NCBI GenBank assembly: GCA_043744175.1
Contig: JAYTVD010000154.1
Coordinates: 1-15,534 of the forward strand
Direction of reading: 5' to 3'
Length of the DNA stretch: 15,534 nucleotides
DNA from: JANMEX01 sp043744175
GTDB lineage: Bacteria; Pseudomonadota; Alphaproteobacteria; Rhizobiales; Rhizobiaceae
The notes under the pieces were generated by a model. The model made no database searches and was not told the DNA's origin. It was given only the letters and a program-made list of their open reading frames with translations. Positions 1-6,930 of this stretch are shown piece after piece. The position numbers were made by a program, and so were the translations under genes. Within the stretch, counting starts at the first letter, position 1, and every line of letters begins with the position of its first letter.

Positions 1-143
1 AACCCTTATGCCGATTCCACGGCATCCGGCCTTGAACCGGTTGTCAGGACGAACAGCGGAAATGGCCGTACCTGCAAGTCATTGATATGTTTGACATATT
101 ATGACCCGTTCGCCCTTGGCACTTTTGTTTGAGGAGCACTCCC
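1..143. other. Intergenic region upstream of acnA
   Basis: No complete gene is visible in this stretch. It holds a short inverted repeat, ATGCCG at 8-13 and CGGCAT at 20-25 with a 6-nt loop, and a second perfect one, ATATGT at 85-90 and ACATAT at 94-99 around TTG. A perfect -35-like TTGACA lies at 91-96, but nothing resembling a -10 box sits 16-18 bases further on, so I do not call a promoter. On the minus strand an ATG at 25-23, preceded by AAGG, opens a frame running off the left edge. It could be the first few codons of a divergent gene, but eight codons are too few to judge. Confidence 0.4.
131..136 (+). promoter_or_regulatory. Ribosome binding site of acnA
   Basis: GAGGAG lies 7 bases before the ATG at 144. 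It decides the start: an in-frame TTG at 129 would place the Shine-Dalgarno sequence inside the coding region and is unlikely to be used. Confidence 0.8.
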
Positions 144-2855
144 ATGTCCACCATCGATAGTTTCAAATGCCGCAAGACGCTTACCGTCGGCACTAAAAAA
201 TATGTCTATTACTCACTCGCCGCCGCTGAAAAGAACGGTCTTACCGGAATTTCCGCCTTGCCTTACTCTATGAAGGTCTTGCTGGAGAACCTGCTGCGCG
301 CCGAAGACGGCACCACAGTGAAGAAGGCCGACATCGAAGCCTGCGCTTCATGGCTGAACGACAAGGGCAAAGCTGGCAAGGAAATCGCCTTCCGCCCCGC
401 CCGCGTGTTGATGCAGGATTTCACAGGCGTTCCCGCCGTTGTCGATTTGGCCGCTATGCGCGATGCCATGAAGGCGCTCGGCGGCAACCCGCAAAAGATT
501 AACCCGCTGGTTCCTGTGGATCTAGTCATCGACCATTCGGTTATCGTGGATGAATTTGGCTCTGCTAAGGCATTGAAAAAGAATGTTGATCTGGAATACG
601 AGCGCAACGGCGAGCGCTACCGTTTCTTAAAATGGGGCCAGCAAGCGTTTAAGAATTTCCGCGTTGTGCCTCCTGGAACAGGTATTTGCCATCAGGTGAA
701 TCTTGAATATTTGGCCCAAACTGTGTGGACATCCAAAGAAAAAGTTACAAAAGGCAAGAAGACCGAAACCGTCGAAGTCGCCTATCCGGACACAGTTGTT
801 GGCACTGATTCGCACACCACCATGGTCAATGGTTTGGCCGTTCTCGGTTGGGGTGTCGGCGGTATTGAAGCGGAAGCCGCAATGCTTGGCCAGCCACAAT
901 CCATGCTTTTGCCAGAAGTCATCGGCTTTAGGGTAACAGGCAAAGTGCGCGAAGGCATCACGGCTACCGACGTTGTTTTGACCGTTACGCAAATGCTGCG
1001 CAAAAAGGGCGTTGTCGGCAAATTCGTCGAATTCTTCGGCCCCGGCCTCGATTCACTCACCCTTGCAGACCGTGCAACAATCGCCAATATGGGCCCGGAA
1101 TACGGCGCAACATGCGGCTTTTTCCCTGTTGATGGCGAAACATTGAACTATCTGACCACAACAAGCCGCAAAAAGGCCCGCGTTGAACTGGTGGAAAAAT
1201 ACTGCCGCACCCAAGGCCTTTTCCGTACAAAAACGACAAAAGACCCCGTGTTCACGGATACAATCGAACTTGATTTGGGTTCAGTCGTCCCATCTATGGC
1301 AGGCCCAAAGCGTCCGGAAGGTCGCGTGGCTTTGGAAGGCATTCCAGCTGGTTTCACCAGCGCGATGGACACCGAATACAAAAAGCTCGCCGAAATCGGC
1401 AAGCGCTATGCCGTCGAAGGCCGCGAGCATGATCTTGGTCATGGCGACGTGGTTATCGCTGCCATTACCTCTTGCACCAACACATCCAACCCATCCGTTT
1501 TGATCGGCGCTGGCCTCTTGGCCCGCAACGCGCTTGCCAAGGGTTTGAAGTCCAAGCCTTGGGTGAAGACATCATTGGCTCCCGGCTCACAAGTGGTGGC
1601 GGATTATTTGGCAAACTCCGGTCTGCAAAAGGATTTAGACAAACTCGGCTTCAATCTTGTCGGCTTTGGCTGCACGACTTGTATCGGCAACTCTGGCCCG
1701 TTGCCGGAGGAAATATCCCGTACAATCAATGACAAAGGTCTGATTGCCGCTGCCGTTCTTTCCGGCAACCGTAACTTTGAAGGCCGTGTGTCACCGGATG
1801 TGCAGGCCAACTACTTGGCATCCCCGCCATTGGTTGTTGCCCATGCTTTGGCGGGCACAGTCTGCAAGGATTTGACCAAGGAGCCACTCGGTACCGATAA
1901 AAAGGGCAATCCAGTTTACCTCAAGGACATCTGGCCAACCTCCAAGGAAATTCAGGAATTCATCGCCAAATATGTGACGAAGAAGATTTTCGCTGAAAAG
2001 TACAAGGATGTCTTCAAGGGTGACAAGAACTGGCAGAAGGTGAAAGTGCCTGCTGGACAGACCTACGAGTGGGATGACAAATCCACCTATGTGCAAAACC
2101 CGCCATACTTTGTCGGCATGACCAAGGCGTCAGGCGCTGCATCAGACATTAAGGGCGCGCGCATTTTGGGCCTGTTCGGCGATAAGATCACCACCGATCA
2201 CATTTCGCCCGCCGGTTCTATCAAGGCGGCATCTCCTGCTGGCAAATATTTGTCAGATCATCATGTCGCTGTAGCGGACTTTAACCAGTACGGCACGCGC
2301 CGTGGCAACCACGAAGTGATGATGCGCGGTACATTCGCCAACATCCGCATCCGCAACCACATGCTGGGCGCAAACGGCAAGGAAGGCGGCTACACCTTCC
2401 ACTTCCCGTCAAAGGAAGAAATGTCGATCTATGACGCTGCAATGAAATACAAAGCCGAAGGCGTACCATTGGTCGTGTTTGCTGGCATCGAATATGGCAA
2501 TGGCTCATCCCGTGACTGGGCCGCGAAGGGTACCAACTTGCTGGGTGTCCGCGCTGTGATCGCGCAAAGCTTTGAGCGTATCCATCGTTCAAACCTGGTC
2601 GGAATGGGCGTAGTGCCTTTTGTCTTGGAAGACGGCACATCTTGGCAATCTCTTGGCCTCAAGGGCGATGAGACCGTCGCCATCGAGGGCATCGCCACCG
2701 CCAAGCCACGCCAGAAAATGACAGCCGTTGTTACATCAGGCGATGGCAAGGTAACAAACGTCCCCATCATTTGCCGTATTGATACACTGGAAGAGGTAGC
2801 CTACCTCAAAAACGGCGGCATCTTGCAATATGTGTTGAGAGACTTGGCAGCTTAA
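144..2855 (+). CDS. acnA: Aconitate hydratase A (AcnA/IRP1 type)
   Basis: This cytoplasmic TCA-cycle enzyme interconverts citrate and isocitrate through cis-aconitate using a [4Fe-4S] cluster. The 903-residue product has full family length. The three cluster cysteines are visible: Cys444 in the motif TSCTNTSNPSV, and Cys510 and Cys513 in GCTTCIGNSG. These match the spacing in E. coli AcnA and human IRP1. The C-terminal swivel domain carries GSSRDWAAKG around 787-796, with the substrate-binding arginine at 790. The N-terminal region (LPYSMKVLLENLLR, then RPARVLMQDFTGVPAVVDLA) is the typical AcnA dehydratase domain. The ATG at 144 is chosen because of the GAGGAG site in front of it. The gene stands alone, followed by a hairpin terminator. 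Nothing is truncated or missing. In related bacteria acnA often responds to iron and oxidative stress; I see no certain operator here. Confidence 0.98.
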   Translation: MSTIDSFKCRKTLTVGTKKYVYYSLAAAEKNGLTGISALPYSMKVLLENLLRAEDGTTVKKADIEACASWLNDKGKAGKEIAFRPARVLMQDFTGVPAVVDLAAMRDAMKALGGNPQKINPLVPVDLVIDHSVIVDEFGSAKALKKNVDLEYERNGERYRFLKWGQQAFKNFRVVPPGTGICHQVNLEYLAQTVWTSKEKVTKGKKTETVEVAYPDTVVGTDSHTTMVNGLAVLGWGVGGIEAEAAMLGQPQSMLLPEVIGFRVTGKVREGITATDVVLTVTQMLRKKGVVGKFVEFFGPGLDSLTLADRATIANMGPEYGATCGFFPVDGETLNYLTTTSRKKARVELVEKYCRTQGLFRTKTTKDPVFTDTIELDLGSVVPSMAGPKRPEGRVALEGIPAGFTSAMDTEYKKLAEIGKRYAVEGREHDLGHGDVVIAAITSCTNTSNPSVLIGAGLLARNALAKGLKSKPWVKTSLAPGSQVVADYLANSGLQKDLDKLGFNLVGFGCTTCIGNSGPLPEEISRTINDKGLIAAAVLSGNRNFEGRVSPDVQANYLASPPLVVAHALAGTVCKDLTKEPLGTDKKGNPVYLKDIWPTSKEIQEFIAKYVTKKIFAEKYKDVFKGDKNWQKVKVPAGQTYEWDDKSTYVQNPPYFVGMTKASGAASDIKGARILGLFGDKITTDHISPAGSIKAASPAGKYLSDHHVAVADFNQYGTRRGNHEVMMRGTFANIRIRNHMLGANGKEGGYTFHFPSKEEMSIYDAAMKYKAEGVPLVVFAGIEYGNGSSRDWAAKGTNLLGVRAVIAQSFERIHRSNLVGMGVVPFVLEDGTSWQSLGLKGDETVAIEGIATAKPRQKMTAVVTSGDGKVTNVPIICRIDTLEEVAYLKNGGILQYVLRDLAA

Positions 2856-2876
2856 GCAAGACCAACATATCTAATC

Positions 2877-2911
2877 AAAAGCCGCCGGATGAGAATTCTG
2901 GCGGCTTTTTT
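2877..2911. terminator. Bidirectional rho-independent terminator
   Basis: GCCGCC at 2881-2886 pairs with GGCGGC at 2900-2905. Three further inner pairs (one a G-T wobble) give a 9-bp stem with a loop of about 7 nt. The stem is flanked by AAAA on the left and TTTTTT on the right, so it would work in both directions. It lies 22 bases after the acnA stop and 14 bases from the stop of the converging MFS gene, so it probably ends both transcripts. Confidence 0.9.
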
Positions 2912-2924
2912 AATGCGATGAGGA

Positions 2925-4088
2925 TCAGGCGGAGCTCAAGTCCTCTGCACCCAGGGCCCGGTCGAACGTTCCCGTCACCACCCAGTATCCGATGACGCAG
3001 CCAATGAGCGACAATATCAATGGCCAGAAAAAACCAAAGCCGAGATAAACAAGTGCGGCAGATGTGAAACAGGCGCACGCGACGCCCAAATCCCAGCCGC
3101 CTTCGGCGATGATGTGAAAGCGCAATGCGCACGGTGAGTGTTGTGCAAGCGCGTAGACCCTTGAGTTAAAAGCGGTTGCATATATCGGCCATGCGATAGC
3201 AGCGATAGCATTGGCGGTAACCGCACTCCAAGCGGCGGAGTAACCAAAGGCGCGGGCAAGGATGGCCACGCTAAGCACGGCAAAGCCGATTTGAGCGGCG
3301 CGGCGGCCGTTGCCAAGATCAATTGATTTGCCCACAAAAAGGCCCATTAGTGCCCCTGCCAAACCCGCCAATGACAAGGCGCCACCATAAGCGGCAAAGC
3401 TGGCACCCAGTGTGATGAACAGCGCGATCAACCACGTAAAATGAAATGCCCCGCTGCGCAAACCATCGGTGAACATTATGAGGCGCGCCAACTTTTTCGT
3501 AGCTTGCGATATGTTTACATCCATCTCCACCATAATGTTCGGCAAAAATAGTAGCGGAATTGCTGAACAAATCATCACAAGTCCAACAACGCTAAACGCG
3601 ACGATGGGTGCGAACCACGTAAGCAGCAGGCCCGTGGTGAGCGGTGCAAGGATGCCGACAAACGTGCCAATGAATTCCATAACGCTTACCTGCGCGCCGC
3701 GATTCTGACCGTCGCCAATTAAAACAACATAGGCATGGTGCGTGGTCCAATAGATACTGCTGCTTATCGCCCAAAGCGTGAGATAGATCACAAGCAGCGG
3801 TCCTGTACCCGTAATCTGTGATAATATCGGATAGGTACAGCCTTCCATCACAATGCCGAAGACAAGTGCATTGCGTAATCCAAAGCGCTTGGTAAGGGGC
3901 AATACTGCCATTCGGAACAGTACACGGCTGCCAAAAAGCGCACCTATTGAGAGCAGTACAATCGGCACGGGGATGCCTGCCTTTAGCAAATAGACAAAGG
4001 CAAACGCCTCGCCTCCATGCGTGGTGAAAGCCTGAAGCGCGGCGTGAACATATATAAGATTGAAGCGGCGGTTGACAAAATATCCCAT
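2925..4088 (-). CDS. Major facilitator superfamily transporter
   Basis: The 387-residue protein is strongly hydrophobic, with about 10-12 predicted membrane spans, and fits the usual MFS size. The loop after span 2 (GSRVLFRMAVLPLTKRFG) and its counterpart in the second half (GLFVGKSIDLGNGRRAAQ) look like degenerate copies of the MFS loop 2-3 / loop 8-9 signature, which supports two homologous six-helix halves. It would act in the inner membrane as a proton-coupled carrier; substrate and direction cannot be read from sequence. It is the last gene of the TetR-led operon, 58 bases after the VOC gene. This makes an export role in resistance plausible, by inference. The ATG at 4088 is the only good start but has no clear Shine-Dalgarno sequence, and an inverted repeat sits just in front of it. 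Confidence 0.85.
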   Translation of the reverse strand: MGYFVNRRFNLIYVHAALQAFTTHGGEAFAFVYLLKAGIPVPIVLLSIGALFGSRVLFRMAVLPLTKRFGLRNALVFGIVMEGCTYPILSQITGTGPLLVIYLTLWAISSSIYWTTHHAYVVLIGDGQNRGAQVSVMEFIGTFVGILAPLTTGLLLTWFAPIVAFSVVGLVMICSAIPLLFLPNIMVEMDVNISQATKKLARLIMFTDGLRSGAFHFTWLIALFITLGASFAAYGGALSLAGLAGALMGLFVGKSIDLGNGRRAAQIGFAVLSVAILARAFGYSAAWSAVTANAIAAIAWPIYATAFNSRVYALAQHSPCALRFHIIAEGGWDLGVACACFTSAALVYLGFGFFWPLILSLIGCVIGYWVVTGTFDRALGAEDLSSA

Positions 4089-4092
4089 CGCA

Positions 4093-4127
4093 CTGGCTTA
4101 ATCGGTCTTTTGAAAATGACAAGCCAG
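4093..4127 (-). repeat. Inverted repeat just upstream of the MFS start codon
   Basis: On the minus strand CTGGCTT (4127-4121) can pair with AAGCCAG (4099-4093) across a 21-nt interior. The interior allows three more pairs, GTC with GAC, leaving a 5-nt bulge. The hairpin ends 4 bases before the MFS ATG at 4088, where a ribosome binding site would be expected, and no T-tract follows it. It could modulate translation or stability of the last gene in the operon, or be a protein site. Function is inferred only from position. Confidence 0.4.
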
Positions 4128-4146
4128 CCGCGGTGAAAGTCAGCAA

Positions 4147-4626
4147 TTATCCCTTTGCCGCCTCTTCCAACTTCGTCACATCGAACTTCTGCATCTGCAT
4201 CATCGCGCCCATTACGCGGCTAGTCACGGCTGCGTCACCCGTTGAGGTAAGCTCAAAGAATCGTTTGGGCACGATTTGCCACGAAAAGCCCCACTTGTCT
4301 TTGAGCCAACCGCATTGCGAATAGGTACCGTCCTTGCCCAAATGCTCCCATAAAAGATCAACCTCGGCCTGATCTTCCGCTGTTATGGCAAACGATACAG
4401 ACTCGTTAGGAGTGAACATCGGCCCGCCATTCAACCCGCAAAAATGCTGGCCGTTAAGCGAAAATTCAATGACCAAAACAGAGCCTTCAGGGCCAGGACC
4501 ATTAGGTCCATCGCGCATCGTACTAATGATTTTTGAATCCCTGAATGCCGCCATATAGTGGTTAGCGGCCTCCTCGGCCTCGGATGCGAACCATAAGAAG
4601 GGTTTGATTCTTGAGCTGGTGCTCAT
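4147..4626 (-). CDS. PhnB-like VOC superfamily protein (3-dmu-9_3-mt type)
   Basis: The 159-residue protein belongs to the PhnB-like branch of the vicinal oxygen chelate fold, often mislabelled 3-demethylubiquinone methyltransferase. Visible family motifs are the N-terminal KPFLWFASEAEEAANHY followed by SKI, the central FCGLNGGPMFTPNESVSF, and CGWLKDKWGFSWQIVP near 110-125. Members are small cytoplasmic dimers; most have no proven reaction, and I assign none. The ATG at 4626 is chosen because GAGGAG lies 7 bases upstream; an in-frame TTG at 4641 overlaps that site and is rejected. It lies 20 bases after the preceding DUF1428 gene and 58 bases before the MFS gene, in one operon. The C-terminal segment MQMQKFDVTKLEEAA is the usual tail of this subfamily. 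Confidence 0.88.
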   Translation of the reverse strand: MSTSSRIKPFLWFASEAEEAANHYMAAFRDSKIISTMRDGPNGPGPEGSVLVIEFSLNGQHFCGLNGGPMFTPNESVSFAITAEDQAEVDLLWEHLGKDGTYSQCGWLKDKWGFSWQIVPKRFFELTSTGDAAVTSRVMGAMMQMQKFDVTKLEEAAKG

Positions 4627-4646
4627 CACATGTCTCCTCAAAATTT

Positions 4647-4997
4647 CTACGCGCTAAATTCATCAAATGCAGCATAACAGACGCGCGCGCGGTCAAACGG
4701 CATCTGTAGTGATGCAAAGCGCGGATCCGGTGTTTTCATCATCTCAGCCCAGCCTTCATCGCGCGCCGCCTTGGATGACCAGCGAACAATACGCGCCACA
4801 ATCGTCTCTTCTGGCGCGACCTTTACCACACCCGCAAGCGGTGCAATCATGGTTTGCCCACCATCAACGCCCCAACATGCCGTCACCGAAAGCGCTCCGG
4901 CTTTCATTGTCAACTCGCCCATTTGCACAGCGTAAGTTTGGTAAGCCTCTTTGTTTGACGTGAGAACGGGGCCTACAAACATCTCTAGAAAAGCCAT
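4647..4997 (-). CDS. DUF1428 family protein, divergent paralogue
   Basis: The 116-residue product is a YbaA/DUF1428-type protein, a small alpha/beta-barrel-like fold of unknown function. It aligns with the neighbouring gene along its whole length: FVGPVLTSNKEAYQTYA corresponds to FVVAVPTANKQAYIDMA, then KAGALSVTACWGVD, then RWSSKAARDEGWAEMMKTPD, and an MPFDRARVCYAAFDEF ending. It is clearly more diverged than its neighbour: the usual KRMIxGGFE ending is replaced by RARVCYAAFDEF, and the charged DVPEGK segment is altered. The ATG at 4997 follows GAAGGG at 8-9 bases; the in-frame extension upstream (to 5027) has no support. It is the fourth gene of the TetR operon. Two DUF1428 copies side by side suggest duplication and specialisation, or a heterodimer (inference). 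Confidence 0.82.
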   Translation of the reverse strand: MAFLEMFVGPVLTSNKEAYQTYAVQMGELTMKAGALSVTACWGVDGGQTMIAPLAGVVKVAPEETIVARIVRWSSKAARDEGWAEMMKTPDPRFASLQMPFDRARVCYAAFDEFSA

Positions 4998-5036
4998 CGC
5001 GTTATCCCTTCTTGATTGGCAGACCAATCATCGCCA

Positions 5037-5390
5037 TCACATTTCCATCATTGTCTCAAACCCGCCGAAAATCATGCGCTTGCCATCGAACACTTGCGGC
5101 GTTGCGCCAGGCTGCATCAGCGGGTCTTGCATCAACACGCCCCACGCCCCATCCCGCACCGGCTTTGACGGCCATTTGATCCACGAGAAAACAATGGATT
5201 CATTGTCCTCACGTTTCACAGCCATAGTGAAGGAAGTCAGCTTCCCCTCCGGCACGTCAACGCCCCAATTTTCCACTATTTCCAACGCGCCATTCTTTTT
5301 GAACAGTGCGTTAATCTTGCTGGCCATATCAATATAGGCCTGCTTGTTCGCTGTTGGCACTGCCACCACAAATCCATCTACATAGGCCAT
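5037..5390 (-). CDS. DUF1428 family protein (YbaA-like)
   Basis: The 117-residue protein matches the DUF1428/YbaA family closely: MAYVDGFVVAVPTANKQAY at the start, NGALEIVENWGVDVPEGK near 37-54, ESIVFSWIKWPSKPVRDGAW near 68-87, and FDGKRMIFGGFE near the end. Family function is unknown; the fold is a dimeric ferredoxin-like barrel and the protein is probably cytoplasmic. The ATG at 5390 is preceded by GGGAGG at 7 bases. The open frame continues upstream to 5522, but that part overlaps the preceding VOC gene and has no family resemblance, so I leave it out. It starts 22 bases after the VOC gene ends and is followed after 39 bases by its diverged paralogue. Confidence 0.9.
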   Translation of the reverse strand: MAYVDGFVVAVPTANKQAYIDMASKINALFKKNGALEIVENWGVDVPEGKLTSFTMAVKREDNESIVFSWIKWPSKPVRDGAWGVLMQDPLMQPGATPQVFDGKRMIFGGFETMMEM

Positions 5391-5412
5391 TTTCAATCCT
5401 CCCGTTGCGGCG

Positions 5413-6177
5413 TTACGCCCGCCTGCCAATGAGTGCAAACATCGCGCCTTGCGGATCCATGCACGGTGAAATCCATGTGCCACCTGGCACCTCATGCGGC
5501 TCCATAAGCACAGTGCCGCCATTATCTTTCACGCGACTTGCAGCCGCATCAATATCGCCGACGCTGAAATAATAGATCCATGTTGGCATCGGCGTATTGG
5601 CCATTTTCTTCATCATGCCGCCCATGCCCGGCGCTTCGCTGGTTTCACCAAATGTCTGGTACAAGCCCCATTCAGGCCCCATGTCGTGGGCAAAGCCCTT
5701 TTGCCAGCCGAAAAGTCCAGAGTAGAAGGTCCATGCCTCATCAAGATTGCCGCAGTGCAACTCGTTCCAACCGACATGGCCCTTTTCCATGAACGGCGCA
5801 GGTGGCATCGCTTCGCCATTGCCTTTGAACAAAATAAACCCCGCACCATGCGGATCACCCGCCACCGCAAAGCGCCCGACGCCGGGAATATCCTGCGCCT
5901 CTTTCCAAATCTTACCGCCCGCCTTCACAACCTTGTCTGCATAGGCATCTACATCGTCAACGCCGATATAGCCCATCCACATCGGCGGCATACCCTTGTT
6001 CTCGGCAGGTATCGGCATGATGCCGCCAACCTGTGTGTCGCCTGCGTAAAGCAGCGTATAATCCACACCCGGCATTTCAGAATCCTGCGCGCGCCAGCCC
6101 ACAACATTGCAATAAAACGCCGTAGCCGCCTTCACGTCTGCCGTCATGACGTCGTGCCAAACAAATTTATTCGCCAT
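5413..6177 (-). CDS. Two-domain VOC (glyoxalase/bleomycin-resistance fold) protein
   Basis: The 254-residue protein is a tandem fusion of two VOC modules, about residues 4-118 and 133-252, of the type found in bacterial glyoxalase-like and hydroxylase-annotated proteins such as mycobacterial CFP30B. Module 1 starts FVWHDVMTADVKAATAFY and ends FAVAGDPHGAGFILFKG. Module 2 starts HVGWNELHCGNLDEAWTFY and ends WISPCMDPQGAMFALIG; the matching Asp-Pro plus Gly at each end marks the repeat. Such proteins bind small molecules or metals, but the reaction here cannot be stated. The ATG at 6177 has a strong GGAGGAG site that overlaps the last codons of tetR, with only 4 bases between the genes, so translation of the two is probably coupled. 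It is the first structural gene of the TetR-controlled unit. Confidence 0.9.
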   Translation of the reverse strand: MANKFVWHDVMTADVKAATAFYCNVVGWRAQDSEMPGVDYTLLYAGDTQVGGIMPIPAENKGMPPMWMGYIGVDDVDAYADKVVKAGGKIWKEAQDIPGVGRFAVAGDPHGAGFILFKGNGEAMPPAPFMEKGHVGWNELHCGNLDEAWTFYSGLFGWQKGFAHDMGPEWGLYQTFGETSEAPGMGGMMKKMANTPMPTWIYYFSVGDIDAAASRVKDNGGTVLMEPHEVPGGTWISPCMDPQGAMFALIGRRA

Positions 6178-6181
6178 TTTT

Positions 6182-6793
6182 TTACTCCTCCATTTTATTG
6201 AACAATAATTCGATATAGCGGCGCAAATGGCCCACGCTATCGGCAGCGGCGTCCGGCCCGCCGGTGGCCTTTGCCAAGATAAAGGCGCCTTGCAGCACGG
6301 CTTGGGTATGAAGCGCTAGGCTTTGGGCGGTGAACTCAAAATCCTTCCCGCTTGCTGTCATGGCGGCCTCAATGTCTTCCACCAGAGTTTCAGCGTGGTC
6401 AGTTATTGATTTGCCGCACGCAACCGCAATCATCGGATTGCTGGTGTGCACTTCTTGCACCATTGTGCCTGCAAGACAGGTAAATTCCGGCAACTCACCC
6501 CGTAAAATTGCCCTGCGAAAATCAACGTAGCCAAGTATGCGCTCCAGCGGCTCACTGTAATTTTGAAATGAGGCACTTTCAAAGAGTGGCGCGGTCACAG
6601 CCGTCCAGTGCGCCGCCGTGGCGATGGCTAAGTCCTCTTTGCCACTAAAATGATGAAAGAAACTGCCCTTGGTCAACCCTGTCTCGACACATAGATCATC
6701 CACACTGGTCGCGGCATAGCCTTTGCGCCGGATAAGCTTCACCGCCGCATCCAGAAGTTTTCGCTTTGAGGAATGGTGTTTCTGCGTTTCCAT
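6182..6793 (-). CDS. TetR/AcrR family transcriptional repressor
   Basis: The 203-residue protein has a TetR N-terminal DNA-binding domain (about 8-60): KRKLLDAAVKLIRRKGYAAT, then the helix-turn-helix SVDDLCVETGLTKGSFFHHF, then SGKEDLA. The C-terminal ligand-binding part contains LPEFTCLAGTMVQEV and ends LRRYIELLFNKMEE, resembling the YxaF/LmrA-like C-terminal class. It leads an operon of VOC, DUF1428 and MFS genes and very likely represses them and itself through the palindrome at 6798-6821. The ligand is unknown. I choose the ATG at 6793 over the in-frame TTG at 6799 because the TTG lies within the operator/-10 region. No Shine-Dalgarno sequence precedes the ATG and the predicted transcription start is almost at it, so the message may be leaderless. 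Confidence 0.92.
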   Translation of the reverse strand: METQKHHSSKRKLLDAAVKLIRRKGYAATSVDDLCVETGLTKGSFFHHFSGKEDLAIATAAHWTAVTAPLFESASFQNYSEPLERILGYVDFRRAILRGELPEFTCLAGTMVQEVHTSNPMIAVACGKSITDHAETLVEDIEAAMTASGKDFEFTAQSLALHTQAVLQGAFILAKATGGPDAAADSVGHLRRYIELLFNKMEE

Positions 6794-6797
6794 CTGC

Positions 6798-6821
6798 AAA
6801 ACATACCAAATGGTATGTTTT
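6798..6821. promoter_or_regulatory. Palindromic operator of the TetR repressor
   Basis: Two 11-base arms, AAAACATACCA (6798-6808) and TGGTATGTTTT (6811-6821), are exact reverse complements around a central AA, so 22 of 24 positions are symmetric. The core ATACC-N4-GGTAT is typical in length and form for a TetR-family dimer site. It lies 5 bases from the tetR ATG and fills the space between the predicted -35 and -10 boxes, so bound repressor would block RNA polymerase. The matching of this site to the adjacent regulator is inferred from proximity. Confidence 0.85.
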
Positions 6822-6827
6822 CGTCAA
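6800..6827 (-). promoter_or_regulatory. Predicted promoter of the tetR operon
   Basis: Reading the minus strand, TTGACG (6827-6822, five of six -35 consensus bases) and TATGTT (6805-6800, four of six -10 bases) are separated by 16 bases. Transcription would begin about 6-7 bases past the -10 box, at or just before the ATG at 6793, giving a leaderless or nearly leaderless mRNA. The spacer is almost entirely operator sequence. Confidence 0.55.
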
Positions 6828-6881
6828 AACACAATATATTACAAAGACCTCACAAGCACTTCACCCAGACGTGACTTTCTA

Positions 6882-6910
6882 TTGAAAGCATGACGCGTTA
6901 CGGCTTAAAT
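6882..6910 (+). promoter_or_regulatory. Predicted promoter of the DUF1223 gene
   Basis: TTGAAA at 6882-6887 (five of six -35 bases) and TTAAAT at 6905-6910 (four of six -10 bases) are separated by 17 bases. The predicted start near 6917 would give a leader of roughly 14 bases containing GAAAGGG before the ATG at 6931. The tetR operator is about 60 bases upstream of the -35 box, so it need not affect this promoter. Confidence 0.45.
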
Positions 6911-6930
6911 CATCGAAAGGGTAATGTCGC

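Noticed and set aside
91..119. Sigma-70 promoter for acnA based on TTGACA at 91-96
   Set aside because: The bases 16-18 positions further on (around 113-120) do not resemble a -10 box.
627..992. Minus-strand frames inside acnA (also 263-607, 782-1087 and 2281-2640)
   Set aside because: They are antisense shadows of an intact aconitase with all motifs in frame.
3592..4146. 184-codon minus-strand frame overlapping the MFS gene
   Set aside because: It is a shifted frame of the transporter with Cys/His/Arg-rich, non-hydrophobic content; the MFS frame explains the region fully.
5391..5522. N-terminal extension of the first DUF1428 protein
   Set aside because: The extension has no family similarity and overlaps the VOC gene; GGGAGG directly precedes the ATG at 5390.
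5494..6201. 235-codon plus-strand open frame opposite the two-domain VOC gene
   Set aside because: It is exactly antisense to a well-conserved protein, is rich in His and Arg as antisense frames are, has no ribosome binding site and resembles no family.
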